A program made the position numbers and the translations under genes. From assembly GCA_023391095.1 (NCBI GenBank), contig JAEWBN010000002.1:124001-188000 (forward strand): a stretch of 64,000 bases of DNA. The letters are read 5' to 3'. Positions 18,035-26,221 of this stretch are shown here, piece by piece; within the stretch, counting starts at the first letter, position 1, and each line of letters begins with the position of its first letter. The notes beneath the pieces were generated by a model that did no database searches, was not told the DNA's origin, and saw nothing but the letters and a program-made list of their open reading frames with translations. The stretch comes from Pseudomonadota bacterium. Its GTDB lineage: Bacteria > Pseudomonadota > Alphaproteobacteria > Rhizobiales > Devosiaceae.

Positions 18035-18478
18035 CTATTCATGCGCGCTGTCATGCAGCGCGATCGGCTGGCCCGGGTCGGGCAGAAGCTGGTCGAGGCT
18101 CACCTCCCCGAAGCGGCGGACAAAGAGCGCTCCGGCCTCGGCCATTGTATCGGCCATGAGCGTATTGACGGCGCGCTCCACCCGGCAGTTGGGACTGTCA
18201 CTGCGGTAGCCGATCGCAAAAAGGTTCGGTCGATCCAGCGCCTCATAAACCGAGAGCAGTGTGATCTCGCCCAGGGGGCGCGCCAGTTGCCAGCCCCCGC
18301 CATGCCCCTTGCCCGAGCGCACATGGCCAGCTTCCCGCAGACCCGCCATCATGCGCCGAAAGACGGCCGGATTGGTCCCCATGACGCGGGCCAGGCTCTC
18401 GGAGGTGACGGGCCCCTCCTTCTGCGAGAGGTGCAACAGGACATGCAGCACATCGGAGAGTCTGGTGTCCCGGTTCAT
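18035..18478 (-). CDS. Rrf2 family transcriptional regulator
   Basis: Regulator of 147 residues with the Rrf2 winged-helix layout: LSDVLHVLLHLSQKEGPVTSESLARVMGTNP, VFRRMMAGLREAGHVRSGKGHGGGWQLARPL and ITLLSVYEALD. Only one Cys (SPNCRVERAV) remains in the region where IscR/NsrR place three Fe-S ligands, so it is probably not an Fe-S sensor and resembles CymR/YwnA-type members. The start at 18478 follows AAGGAG with a 7-nt gap. Its position divergent from cysTWA suggests control of sulfur uptake (inference). Confidence 0.88.
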   Translation of the reverse strand: MNRDTRLSDVLHVLLHLSQKEGPVTSESLARVMGTNPAVFRRMMAGLREAGHVRSGKGHGGGWQLARPLGEITLLSVYEALDRPNLFAIGYRSDSPNCRVERAVNTLMADTMAEAGALFVRRFGEVSLDQLLPDPGQPIALHDSAHE

Positions 18479-18809
18479 GGCGTGCTCCTTGTCGTTATCT
18501 CGGCAGCCTAGTTGGGTTCGTGCATCTGTAGAAGATACAAGAGCAATGCACGATGATCTAAGTGGTGGGACATTTTTGCGCGTCTGGCAGCTTGATGCCT
18601 CCCGGCGCAAAAGTTGTACTGTCAATTCCCTGTTGCCTGCGATGATTTTCTCCGCGACGCGAAAAACTCGCGGCGCCATCATCTTGAGAAACACGACTTC
18701 TTGGCTAGAGTTGGGGCGACCAAGCAAGGCCGAGACGAATGCCCCGACCTGATACAATCCGCACGCCGGTCTACCTCAGCCAGCGCCCCCTTCTTTTGTT
18801 GGCTGCTGC
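18479..18809. promoter_or_regulatory. Divergent control region between rrf2 and cysT, with a TGTA-N5-TACA dyad
   Basis: A 331-nt stretch without a convincing gene. It contains the dyad TGTAGAAGATACA at 18527-18539, which is flanked by GTGCAT (18520-18525) and ATGCAC (18546-18551) and lies about 50 nt before the Rrf2 start. This makes it a candidate Rrf2 autoregulatory site. The cysT side is moderately AT-rich near 18600-18720. I find no remnant of a sulfate-binding protein gene here. Confidence 0.5.
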
Positions 18810-19655
18810 ATGAGTCTTTTCCCCCGGTTTCGACATCATAGCGTTATTCCCGGTTTCGGCCTGACGCTGGGCTTCACCATCAGCTACTTCTCGCTGATCA
18901 TCCTCGTGCCGTTGATCGCCTTGATCCTGCGCTCGGCTGGGCTGGGTTGGGATGGCTTCTGGGCTGCGGCGCTCGACCCGCGGGTACTGGCGTCGCTGCG
19001 CACCAGCTTCCTGACCGCCCTCGTCGCCGCCGGCATCAATGTGGTATTCGGCACCCTGATCGCCTGGGTGCTGGTACGCTACCGCTTTCCCGGCCGGCGC
19101 ATCTTCGACGCCATGGTGGACCTTCCATTCGCCTTGCCGACCGCTGTCGCCGGCATTGCCCTGACGGCCATCTATGCGCCCAATGGCTTTGTCGGCCAGC
19201 TCTTTGCGCCCTTGGGCATCCGCATCGCCTATACGCCCATCGGCATCGTCATCGCGATGATCTTTATTGGACTGCCCTTCGTGGTCCGCACCATCCAGCC
19301 GATCCTTGAAGAGGTCAGCAAGGAAGTCGAGGAGGCCTCGGCCACTCTGGGCGCCAATCGCTTTCAGACCATCTCGCGCGTCCTCCTGCCCAGCCTCACA
19401 CCGGCCATCCTGACAGGCTTTGCCCTGGCTTTCGCACGGGCGGTTGGAGAATACGGCTCCGTCATATTTATTGCCGGCAATATCCCCTTCGTTTCGGAAA
19501 TTGCGCCGCTGCTGATCGTCATTCGGCTCGAGGAATTCAACTACAAGGGCGCCGCCGTGATCGCGACGGTGATGCTGGGCATTTCTTTCCTGATGCTGTT
19601 CGCCATCAACCTGATCCAGGCCTGGAGCCGCCGGAGGTATGGCTATGGCAGCTAA
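18810..19655 (+). CDS. cysT: Sulfate/thiosulfate ABC transporter permease CysT
   Basis: Inner-membrane permease of 281 residues. The CysT-specific stretches are plain: MVDLPFALPTAVAGIALTAI, YAPNGFVGQLFAPLGIRIAYTP and the docking loop VEEASATLGANRFQTISRVLLP, then FARAVGEYGSVIFIAGNIP. About six membrane segments. The ATG at 18810 has only a weak ribosome site. It overlaps cysW by 17 nt. No cysP/sbp gene precedes it. Confidence 0.94.
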   Translation: MSLFPRFRHHSVIPGFGLTLGFTISYFSLIILVPLIALILRSAGLGWDGFWAAALDPRVLASLRTSFLTALVAAGINVVFGTLIAWVLVRYRFPGRRIFDAMVDLPFALPTAVAGIALTAIYAPNGFVGQLFAPLGIRIAYTPIGIVIAMIFIGLPFVVRTIQPILEEVSKEVEEASATLGANRFQTISRVLLPSLTPAILTGFALAFARAVGEYGSVIFIAGNIPFVSEIAPLLIVIRLEEFNYKGAAVIATVMLGISFLMLFAINLIQAWSRRRYGYGS

Positions 19656-20514
19656 TGTCGCAACCCGCCGCTTGGCCTCGCCGACCAACGAACCGGCCTA
19701 TGTGCGCTGGCTTCTGATCGCGATCGGGCTCGTCTTTATGGCGCTGTTTCTGGTCCTGCCGCTGGTAGCGGTGTTTTCCGAGGCGCTGCGACAGGGGCTG
19801 GACGGCTTTATGCGCTCCCTGCAAACGCCGGACGCGCAGTCGGCGATCCGGCTGACCCTGCTGGTCGCGGCGATCGCCGTGCCGCTCAATGTCATCTTCG
19901 GCATCTGCGCCTCCTGGGCCATCGCCAAGTTCGAGTTCAAGGGCAAGGCCTTCCTGATCACTCTGATCGATCTGCCCTTTTCGGTCTCGCCGGTGATCTC
20001 GGGCCTTGTCTATGTGCTGCTCTTCGGCACGGGCAGCGTGCTGGGGCCCTGGCTCAAATCATACGGCATCGAAATCCTGTTCGCCGTGCCCGGCATCGTC
20101 TTGGCTACCATTTTTGTGACCTTCCCCTTCGTGGCGCGCGAGCTGATCCCCCTGATGCAGGATCAGGGCACGGGCGACGAAGAAGCGGCAATTTCGCTGG
20201 GCGCATCGGGCCTGCAAACCTTCTGGTTCGTGACCCTGCCCAATATCAAATGGGGCCTGCTTTATGGGGTGCTGCTCTGCAATGCGCGCGCCATGGGTGA
20301 ATTCGGCGCCGTTGCCGTGGTTTCGGGCAAGATCCGCGGCCAGACCACCACCATGCCCTTGCAGGTGGAAATGTTTTATAACGAGTATCAAAGCACGGCG
20401 GCTTTCGCGCTGGCCTCGCTTCTGGCGCTTTTGGCGCTGGTGACGCTCGTACTGAAGACCGTGCTCGAATGGCGCTATAGCGATGAGCTTGCTGCCACCG
20501 GCCGGGGACACTGA
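19639..20514 (+). CDS. cysW: Sulfate/thiosulfate ABC transporter permease CysW
   Basis: Second permease, 291 residues. CysW hallmarks are LIDLPFSVSPVISGLVYVLLFG, the docking loop EEAAISLGASGLQTFWFVTLP and RAMGEFGAVAVVSGKIRGQT. ATG 19639 or ATG 19645 is the start; both lie inside the end of cysT, following GGAGGT at 19633-19638. It forms the membrane pore with CysT and is coupled to CysA 13 nt downstream. Confidence 0.94.
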   Translation: MAMAANVATRRLASPTNEPAYVRWLLIAIGLVFMALFLVLPLVAVFSEALRQGLDGFMRSLQTPDAQSAIRLTLLVAAIAVPLNVIFGICASWAIAKFEFKGKAFLITLIDLPFSVSPVISGLVYVLLFGTGSVLGPWLKSYGIEILFAVPGIVLATIFVTFPFVARELIPLMQDQGTGDEEAAISLGASGLQTFWFVTLPNIKWGLLYGVLLCNARAMGEFGAVAVVSGKIRGQTTTMPLQVEMFYNEYQSTAAFALASLLALLALVTLVLKTVLEWRYSDELAATGRGH

Positions 20515-20527
20515 TCAGGGATTGAGT

Positions 20528-21562
20528 ATGGACGTTCGCGTAAAGAATGTGCGCAAGGAATTTGACCGGTTTCCGGCGCTGCACGATGTATCCCTCGATA
20601 TCCATTCGGGCGAACTGATTGCGCTGCTGGGGCCCTCCGGCTCGGGCAAGACGACGCTGCTGCGCCTGATCGCCGGGCTGGAACGGCCCACGGCCGGGCA
20701 AATCTTCTTTGGCGATGAGGATGCATCCGAAAAGAGCGTCCAGGAACGCAATATCGGCTTCGTTTTCCAGCACTATGCGCTGTTCCGACACATGACGATT
20801 CTCGAAAACGTCTCCTTCGGTCTCAAGGTGCGCCCGCGCGCATCGCGCCCTGCGCCGGGTGAGATCCGCCGCCGCGCCATGGAGCTGCTTGACCTGGTTC
20901 AGCTCTCGGGGCTCGAAAAGCGCTATCCCAGCCAGCTTTCCGGTGGTCAGCGCCAGCGCGTGGCGCTGGCCCGTGCGCTGGCCATCGAGCCGCGGGTGCT
21001 GCTGCTTGACGAGCCGTTCGGTGCGCTCGATGCGCAGGTGCGGCGCGAATTGCGCAAATGGCTGCGCGAAATCCATGATCGGACCGGCCACACCACCGTG
21101 TTCGTGACGCACGATCAGGAAGAGGCGCTGGAACTGGCGGATCGCCTGTGTGTCATGAGTCAGGGCAAGATCGAACAGGTTGGCTCGCCCGACGCGGTCT
21201 ACGACACGCCCTCATCGCCCTTTGTTTTCGGCTTTATCGGCGAATCGTCGGAATTGCCGGTCAGCATCGAGCGCGGCGACCTCTGGCTGGGCGATCGACC
21301 GCTCGGGCTGTCAGGTGTGGATGGCGCGGGCGAAGCCCGGCTGTTCTTCCGGCCGCACGATATCGAGCTGGTGGAGGGCGACGCGGCCCTTTCGGGCGTC
21401 GTGGCCTCAAGCCGCCGTGTCGGCGGCACCCGCCGCGTCGAGCTTGAACTGGGCGGGGCCGCCCATCGCGTCGAGATCGACCTGCCCTTCGATCATCCGG
21501 CCACCGAACGCACGCGCATTGCCTTCCGGCCCAAGCGCTGGCAGCTCTTCCCGGCGGCCTAG
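20528..21562 (+). CDS. cysA: Sulfate/thiosulfate ABC transporter ATPase CysA
   Basis: ATPase of 344 residues. Walker A GPSGSGKTTLLRLIAGLE, Q-loop FVFQHYALFRHMT, signature QLSGGQRQRVALARALA, Walker B VLLLDEPFGALDAQ and the switch His in FVTHDQEEALEL are present. The VQERNIGFVFQHYALF run is typical of CysA. The C-terminal regulatory domain is short. The ATG at 20528 follows AGGGATTG. Completes cysTWA; it ends head-to-head in a convergent layout with the UgpC-type ATPase at 21566-22561. Confidence 0.94.
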   Translation: MDVRVKNVRKEFDRFPALHDVSLDIHSGELIALLGPSGSGKTTLLRLIAGLERPTAGQIFFGDEDASEKSVQERNIGFVFQHYALFRHMTILENVSFGLKVRPRASRPAPGEIRRRAMELLDLVQLSGLEKRYPSQLSGGQRQRVALARALAIEPRVLLLDEPFGALDAQVRRELRKWLREIHDRTGHTTVFVTHDQEEALELADRLCVMSQGKIEQVGSPDAVYDTPSSPFVFGFIGESSELPVSIERGDLWLGDRPLGLSGVDGAGEARLFFRPHDIELVEGDAALSGVVASSRRVGGTRRVELELGGAAHRVEIDLPFDHPATERTRIAFRPKRWQLFPAA

Positions 21563-21565
21563 GGG

Positions 21566-22561
21566 CTAGAGGCGCTTGCCGTCTGCACCGAACCGGTGCA
21601 GGCGCTGTGGGTCAAAGCCGAACTGCACGGCTTCTCCGGCGGCAATGGACTGGCGGCCTTCAAGCCGCACCGTAATCGGACTGGCCTCGCCAATGTCGAG
21701 ATAGGCAAAGGTGTCCGCGCCCAGATATTCGACATGCGCAACCCGGCCTTGATGCACGCCCTTACCGAGGGTGATGTCCTCCGGGCGAATGCCGATTGTC
21801 GTTGCGCCTGACGCTTCGGCCAGCGTCCCGGTCAGCAGATTCATTTGCGGCGAGCCGATGAAGCCCGCCACAAAAAGCGACTGCGGATTTTCATAGAGTT
21901 CGACCGGGCTGCCCACCTGTTCGACCCGGCCGGCATTGAGCACGACGATGCGGTCGGCCAGGGTCATGGCCTCCACCTGGTCGTGGGTCACATAGATCAT
22001 CGTGGTCTGCGGCAGGCCTTCCTTGAGCTTGGCAATCTCAAGGCGTGTGGCCACGCGCAGCGCAGCATCGAGATTGGACAGGGGCTCGTCGAAGAGGAAG
22101 ACTTCCGGGTCCCGCACGATGGCGCGGCCAATGGCGACGCGCTGCCGCTGGCCGCCCGAAAGCTCCTTGGGATAGCGGTCGAGATAGGGCACGAGCTGGA
22201 GCTTTTCAGCCGCCTGCTGCACCCGCCGCTCACGCTCCTCTTTGGGCGCGCGCCGCAATTTCAGCGAATAGCCCATATTCTCCCGCACGCTCATATGCGG
22301 ATAGAGCGCATAGGACTGGAACACCATGGCGATGCCGCGCTTGCTGGCGGGCACGCGATTGACCACGCGACCGCCGATTTCGAGCGTGCCGGCGGTGATC
22401 GATTCCAGCCCGGAAATGCAGCGCAGCAGCGTGGACTTCCCGCAGCCTGAGGGCCCGACAAAGATCACGAACTCACCCGACCGGATATCGAGATTGATAT
22501 CCTTGAGCACTTCGACACTGCCGTAGTTCTTGCGCAGGTTAGTGACCTTGATGTCGGACAT
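21566..22561 (-). CDS. Carbohydrate ABC transporter ATPase, UgpC/MalK type
   Basis: ATPase of 331 residues with a full nucleotide-binding domain: GPSGCGKSTLLRCISGLE, FQSYALYPHMSVRENMGYSL, ELSGGQRQRVAIGRAIVRDP, FLFDEPLSNLDAALR and VTHDQVEAMTLADRIVVL. A TOBE-type C-terminal domain follows (GIRPEDITLG). Last gene of the LacI-controlled minus-strand operon, 14 nt after the isomerase-like gene. It powers the permeases at 24414-26137. Confidence 0.93.
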   Translation of the reverse strand: MSDIKVTNLRKNYGSVEVLKDINLDIRSGEFVIFVGPSGCGKSTLLRCISGLESITAGTLEIGGRVVNRVPASKRGIAMVFQSYALYPHMSVRENMGYSLKLRRAPKEERERRVQQAAEKLQLVPYLDRYPKELSGGQRQRVAIGRAIVRDPEVFLFDEPLSNLDAALRVATRLEIAKLKEGLPQTTMIYVTHDQVEAMTLADRIVVLNAGRVEQVGSPVELYENPQSLFVAGFIGSPQMNLLTGTLAEASGATTIGIRPEDITLGKGVHQGRVAHVEYLGADTFAYLDIGEASPITVRLEGRQSIAAGEAVQFGFDPQRLHRFGADGKRL

Positions 22562-22575
22562 GTCGGCGTCTCCCG

Positions 22576-23352
22576 TCAGCTCTGGGGATTGTTGAGGCGG
22601 GCGATGACGCCCGGCAATGCCTCGGCGGTGGACCCGGAAGGCCGATATTCCAGCCCCACGGGGCCGTCATAGCCATTGGCAAAAAGCCAGGCGAGGCGGC
22701 GGCCGAGGTCGATCTCCCCGGTGCCCGGATCGCTGCGGCCCGGATGATCGGCGACATGGGCGTGCACCACGCGCGACACCCGGTCTCCCAGCACATCCTC
22801 GATACCTTCGCCCATCACATAGGAATGGTAGAGATCATAGACGATGCCGATCTCGGATCGACCGACCTGATCGACGATGTTGAGCGCATCGCGCGTCGAG
22901 GACAGGTAATAGCCCTGGTGGTCGATCAGCGTATTGAGCGGCTCGACCCCGAGGCGAACGCCGGTTCCAGCCAGTTTGTTTGCGGCGCCCTTGAGCGTTT
23001 CCACCAGAGCCCGATGCTGGTCTTCGCGGCTCACGCCCGGCAGGTCATTACCGGCCTGGGCAATCAATACCTTTGCACCAAGGCGTCTGGCGGTGGCGAT
23101 GGAGTCATCGAGCCCGGACAGGAATTTCTCGCGGTTGGCGGCATCGGTCAGGGCGATCATCGGCTCGGCCACAAAGCCCGAGAGGGAGAGCCCGGTTTCC
23201 CGGAGCGCGGCTTCGATGGCGTCGATGTCCTTGTTGCTCCAGAACCAGAACTCTACCGCGTCGAGTCCCGCCTTCTTGGCGAGGTGGACGCGTTGGGCAA
23301 AATCGTCAGTCTCGTCCGAGAACAGCCATTCGATACAGGCGGAAAGCTTCAT
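22576..23352 (-). CDS. Hydroxypyruvate isomerase-like TIM-barrel protein
   Basis: Xylose-isomerase-like TIM barrel of 258 residues, the length of Hyi/IolE/IolI-type enzymes. Candidate metal ligands appear in the usual order: Glu137 (GVEPLN), Asp173 (VYDLYHS), His199 (VHAHVADHPGR) and Glu235 (GLEYRPSG). The PGRSDPGTGEI segment is highly characteristic of the hydroxypyruvate isomerase group. It lies in the sugar-transport operon between the dehydrogenase and the ATPase genes, so a keto-sugar or keto-acid intermediate is the probable substrate. Confidence 0.85.
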   Translation of the reverse strand: MKLSACIEWLFSDETDDFAQRVHLAKKAGLDAVEFWFWSNKDIDAIEAALRETGLSLSGFVAEPMIALTDAANREKFLSGLDDSIATARRLGAKVLIAQAGNDLPGVSREDQHRALVETLKGAANKLAGTGVRLGVEPLNTLIDHQGYYLSSTRDALNIVDQVGRSEIGIVYDLYHSYVMGEGIEDVLGDRVSRVVHAHVADHPGRSDPGTGEIDLGRRLAWLFANGYDGPVGLEYRPSGSTAEALPGVIARLNNPQS

Positions 23353-23364
23353 GTGTCCGTTCCC

Positions 23365-24417
23365 TTAGCGATAATCGATCAGAACCTGCATGACATCGGG
23401 CGAGCCCTGGTCGAGCAGGCCGTAGCCGGTTCCGGCGTCTTCCAGCTTTACCCGGTGGGTGACAAAGCCCTTGAGGTCAGGGGCCAGCGCCGACAGATAT
23501 TTGCGGGCGATGCGGCCTCGACGGTCCACCGACCACAGGGGGCCGAGGAAAGGGTTCACCGTGCCGACCTGCGAAGAAATGATGCGTGGCCGGTTGTGGT
23601 GGAATTCGCCCGAGAGGCTGAGGCTCTCGAATGTGCCCCCATACCAGGACATGGCCACCACCGTGCCGTTGAACCCAGCGGTGCGGATGGCTTCGTTGAG
23701 CGCCGGCGCAGCCCCGGACACTTCGATGACGGTATCGGCGCCGCGCCCTTCGGTCAGCTCCCGTACACGTTCGGCAACAGGGCCCTCGCGCGGGTCGAGC
23801 GCAATATCGGCGCCACCGGCCAGGGCGGCCTGCCGACGCTGCTCGATCGTGTCCACGACAATGATCTGTCCCGCGCCGTTGCGGCGCAGGAGCCGCGTGA
23901 CCATCTGCCCGATGACACCGAGCCCGCTCACCACGACATCGGCGCCAAGCGGGATATTGGCGTCGAGAACGCCGTTATAGGCGGTGTTGAGATTGGCGTA
24001 GAAAACGCCGATCTCCGCATCATCGAGGTCGCCCAGCGGGACGACGGCATTGGCGCCAACCACGGCATGGCGGCCATGAGGCACATAGGCAAACACGAGG
24101 TCGCCAAGCTTGAGCGAGGTGACGCCCTCGCCCAGTTGGGCCACATGACCCACGGCGGCGTAACCATAGCGGGCCGGCCACTGCCAGTCAGAGCCGTTGG
24201 CGTCGGAGAAGAGGCGCGTCTTGGGATCCATCGACTGCCGCCACTGTGGGGCGAGGCCGCGGAACACATTGAGCTCGGTTCCGGCGCTGATCCCCGAGAC
24301 AAGGAGGTCGAGCCGGACTTCGCCCGCGCCGGGGCCTCCAAGGGTTTCGGTGCGCACTTCCACGGCGCGCGGGCCGGTAAAATAGAGAGACTGCGTTTCC
24401 AAGGACAAGAGTGTCAC
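23365..24417 (-). CDS. MDR-family dehydrogenase lacking the usual zinc ligands (BchC-like pattern)
   Basis: Medium-chain dehydrogenase/reductase, 350 residues. The nucleotide-binding motif is GLGVIG (about 195-200). Where classical zinc alcohol dehydrogenases have GICGSDxH, this has SGISAGTELNVF, and the GHExxG motif reads GYAAVGHV. The four-Cys structural zinc lobe is absent. This matches the SGIS-GTE subgroup that includes BchC. Start is GTG 24417, which overlaps the permease stop by 3 nt. Operon context points to oxidation of a sugar or polyol derivative. Confidence 0.85.
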   Translation of the reverse strand: MTLLSLETQSLYFTGPRAVEVRTETLGGPGAGEVRLDLLVSGISAGTELNVFRGLAPQWRQSMDPKTRLFSDANGSDWQWPARYGYAAVGHVAQLGEGVTSLKLGDLVFAYVPHGRHAVVGANAVVPLGDLDDAEIGVFYANLNTAYNGVLDANIPLGADVVVSGLGVIGQMVTRLLRRNGAGQIIVVDTIEQRRQAALAGGADIALDPREGPVAERVRELTEGRGADTVIEVSGAAPALNEAIRTAGFNGTVVAMSWYGGTFESLSLSGEFHHNRPRIISSQVGTVNPFLGPLWSVDRRGRIARKYLSALAPDLKGFVTHRVKLEDAGTGYGLLDQGSPDVMQVLIDYR

Positions 24418-25241
24418 CCTTTGATGCCGCCAGCGGTCAATCCGCCGACAAGTTGGTTTCGGAACAGGAGGAAGAGAATGACGGTGGGCACGGCGATGAC
24501 GACGCCCCCCGCCATGACTTCACCCCAGGAAAAGGAATAGGGGTCGAACAGGGTCTGCAGCGCCAGCGGCAGCGTCTTGACCTCGGTCTTGGTGATCAGC
24601 GCCAGCGCCAGCAGGAATTCCCCCCAGGAGAGGACGAAGGCAAACGTGCCCACGGCTATCACCGCCGGACGAATGAGCGGCAGGGTGATGCGGAACATCG
24701 CGCCGATCTGCGAGGAGCCGTCGATGACCGAGGCCTCTTCAAGTTCGCGCGGCACCGCGTCGATATAGCCCTTGAGCATCCAGACCGCGATCGGCAGGCC
24801 GAGCGCCAAATGGGTAAAGGTCAGGGCGGTCAGCGTGTTGGTGAGGCCGATCGAGCGGATGATGACGACGATGGGCACCAGGACGGCCACGGCGGGCAGC
24901 ATCTGCGTCGCGAGGATCAGAAAGCCAATGAAGTCGCGCCCGAGATAGGTGAACCGGCTCAGTGACCACGACGCCGGCACCGCGATCAGCACGGTGCAGA
25001 TCGAGACGACGACGCCCACGATGAGGCTGTTGCGCAGCGCCACAAGGAAGTCACTGCGCGCAAAGATGGCCTCGAAATGCTCGAAGGTGATCCGCGTCGG
25101 GATAAGGCTCTTGGTCATGATGTCGGCGTCGGGCCGGATCGAGGCGATGAACACCCAGATGATCGGCAAGAGCACGACGGCTATGACGACCAGCGTAATG
25201 GCGTCGAGAATGAGATTGCGGATCCGGTCGCTCGTTTCCAT
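24414..25241 (-). CDS. Carbohydrate ABC transporter permease, MalG type
   Basis: Inner-membrane permease of 275 residues: N-terminal helix (TLVVIAVVLLPIIWVFIASI), about six membrane spans, docking loop ELEEASVIDGSSQIGAMFRITLP and the MalG-type ending VGGLTAGGIKG. The ATG at 25241 overlaps the first permease stop as TGATG. An upstream in-frame stretch to 25517 lies inside the first permease and is rejected. Confidence 0.93.
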   Translation of the reverse strand: METSDRIRNLILDAITLVVIAVVLLPIIWVFIASIRPDADIMTKSLIPTRITFEHFEAIFARSDFLVALRNSLIVGVVVSICTVLIAVPASWSLSRFTYLGRDFIGFLILATQMLPAVAVLVPIVVIIRSIGLTNTLTALTFTHLALGLPIAVWMLKGYIDAVPRELEEASVIDGSSQIGAMFRITLPLIRPAVIAVGTFAFVLSWGEFLLALALITKTEVKTLPLALQTLFDPYSFSWGEVMAGGVVIAVPTVILFLLFRNQLVGGLTAGGIKG

Positions 25242-26137
25242 CAGTGTTTCCTCCGGAACTTGAGCACGAGAAAGGACGCGACCGCCAGGATCAGCAGCAT
25301 CACCACGCTGATCGCGGCTGCATAGGAGGGGCGCAGATCCATGAAGACGGCGCGGTACATAGAGATGCCGAGCACGGTCGTCGCGTCCTGCGGCCCGCCG
25401 CGCGTCATGATGAACGGCAGATCGAAGCTGTAGAAGGCGAGTATTCCAAGCACGAGCCCGATGACCAGCATCGTGTTCTGGATCGAAGGCAGGGTGATCC
25501 CGACAAAGCGTTGCCACGGGCCCGCGCCGTCGATGGCGGCGGCCTCATAGAGTTCTTCGGGCACGGACTTCAGCGCCGCCAGAAGCGCCAGCACCATGAA
25601 GGGCATGCCCTTCCAGCCGGAAATGAAGATGATCACGGCAAAGGCGAGGTTGGGGTCGTTGAGGATGGAGCTGTTGCCGGCAATGCCCACGGACTGCAGC
25701 ATCGAGTGGAAAATCCCCACTTCGCTATCGAGCAGGAAACGCCAGCCATAGCCGAGCACGATAAACGGCATGACCCAGGGCAGCAGGATCAGCGCCGACG
25801 CGGCCTTGGCAACCGGCGTGTCGCGATTGAGGAGGAGCGCGATGGGCAGGGCCAGCGCCACTTCCACGGCCACGGTGCCGAGGGTCCAGATCCAGGTGCG
25901 CCAGAAAGCGCGCCAGAGCGCAGCATCGGCAAAAAGCGACTGGTAATTGACCAGTCCGCCCCAGACCGGTTGCGGATTGCGCAGCAGATACCAGTCCTGA
26001 AAGGACAGCCAGAGTGCATAAAGCAGCGGGATAACGGCAATGGCCAGCGCCACGATCACGGCCGGAGCAACCAGCGCATAGGGCAGGGCAACTTCGCCGA
26101 ACGGGCGCGGCTCTGTATCGGAGGCAGGGACGGTCAT
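25241..26137 (-). CDS. Carbohydrate ABC transporter permease, MalF type
   Basis: First permease, 298 residues. It has a cytoplasmic N-terminus, LPYALVAPAVIVALAIAVIPL helix, FQDWYLL-NPQPVWGGLVNY segment, docking loop ELYEAAAIDGAGPWQRFVGITLP and the TRGGPQDATTVLGISMYR motif common to this family. Start chosen at ATG 26137; the frame extends to 26200 but that segment lies in the intercistronic hairpin. Confidence 0.92.
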   Translation of the reverse strand: MTVPASDTEPRPFGEVALPYALVAPAVIVALAIAVIPLLYALWLSFQDWYLLRNPQPVWGGLVNYQSLFADAALWRAFWRTWIWTLGTVAVEVALALPIALLLNRDTPVAKAASALILLPWVMPFIVLGYGWRFLLDSEVGIFHSMLQSVGIAGNSSILNDPNLAFAVIIFISGWKGMPFMVLALLAALKSVPEELYEAAAIDGAGPWQRFVGITLPSIQNTMLVIGLVLGILAFYSFDLPFIMTRGGPQDATTVLGISMYRAVFMDLRPSYAAAISVVMLLILAVASFLVLKFRRKH

Positions 26138-26182
26138 GGTCTGGCCTTGGCTGGGCCGCGATAGGAGCGGATCAGGAAAAGG

Positions 26183-26211
26183 CCCGGGCGGGGAGGTCAC
26201 ACCCGCCCGGG
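26183..26211. terminator. Intercistronic hairpin after the LacI-operon binding-protein gene
   Basis: Perfect 10-bp inverted repeat, CCCGGGCGGG at 26183-26192 and CCCGCCCGGG at 26202-26211, with a 9-nt loop. It begins 10 nt past the binding-protein stop on the minus strand. No T-run follows, so it is more likely an mRNA stabiliser or attenuator than a full terminator. Confidence 0.7.
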
Positions 26212-26221
26212 TGGTTTGCCC

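Noticed and set aside
22744..24540. 598-codon plus-strand open frame over the isomerase and MDR genes
   Set aside because: It spans two well-supported minus-strand genes and has no recognisable motif; an antisense shadow.
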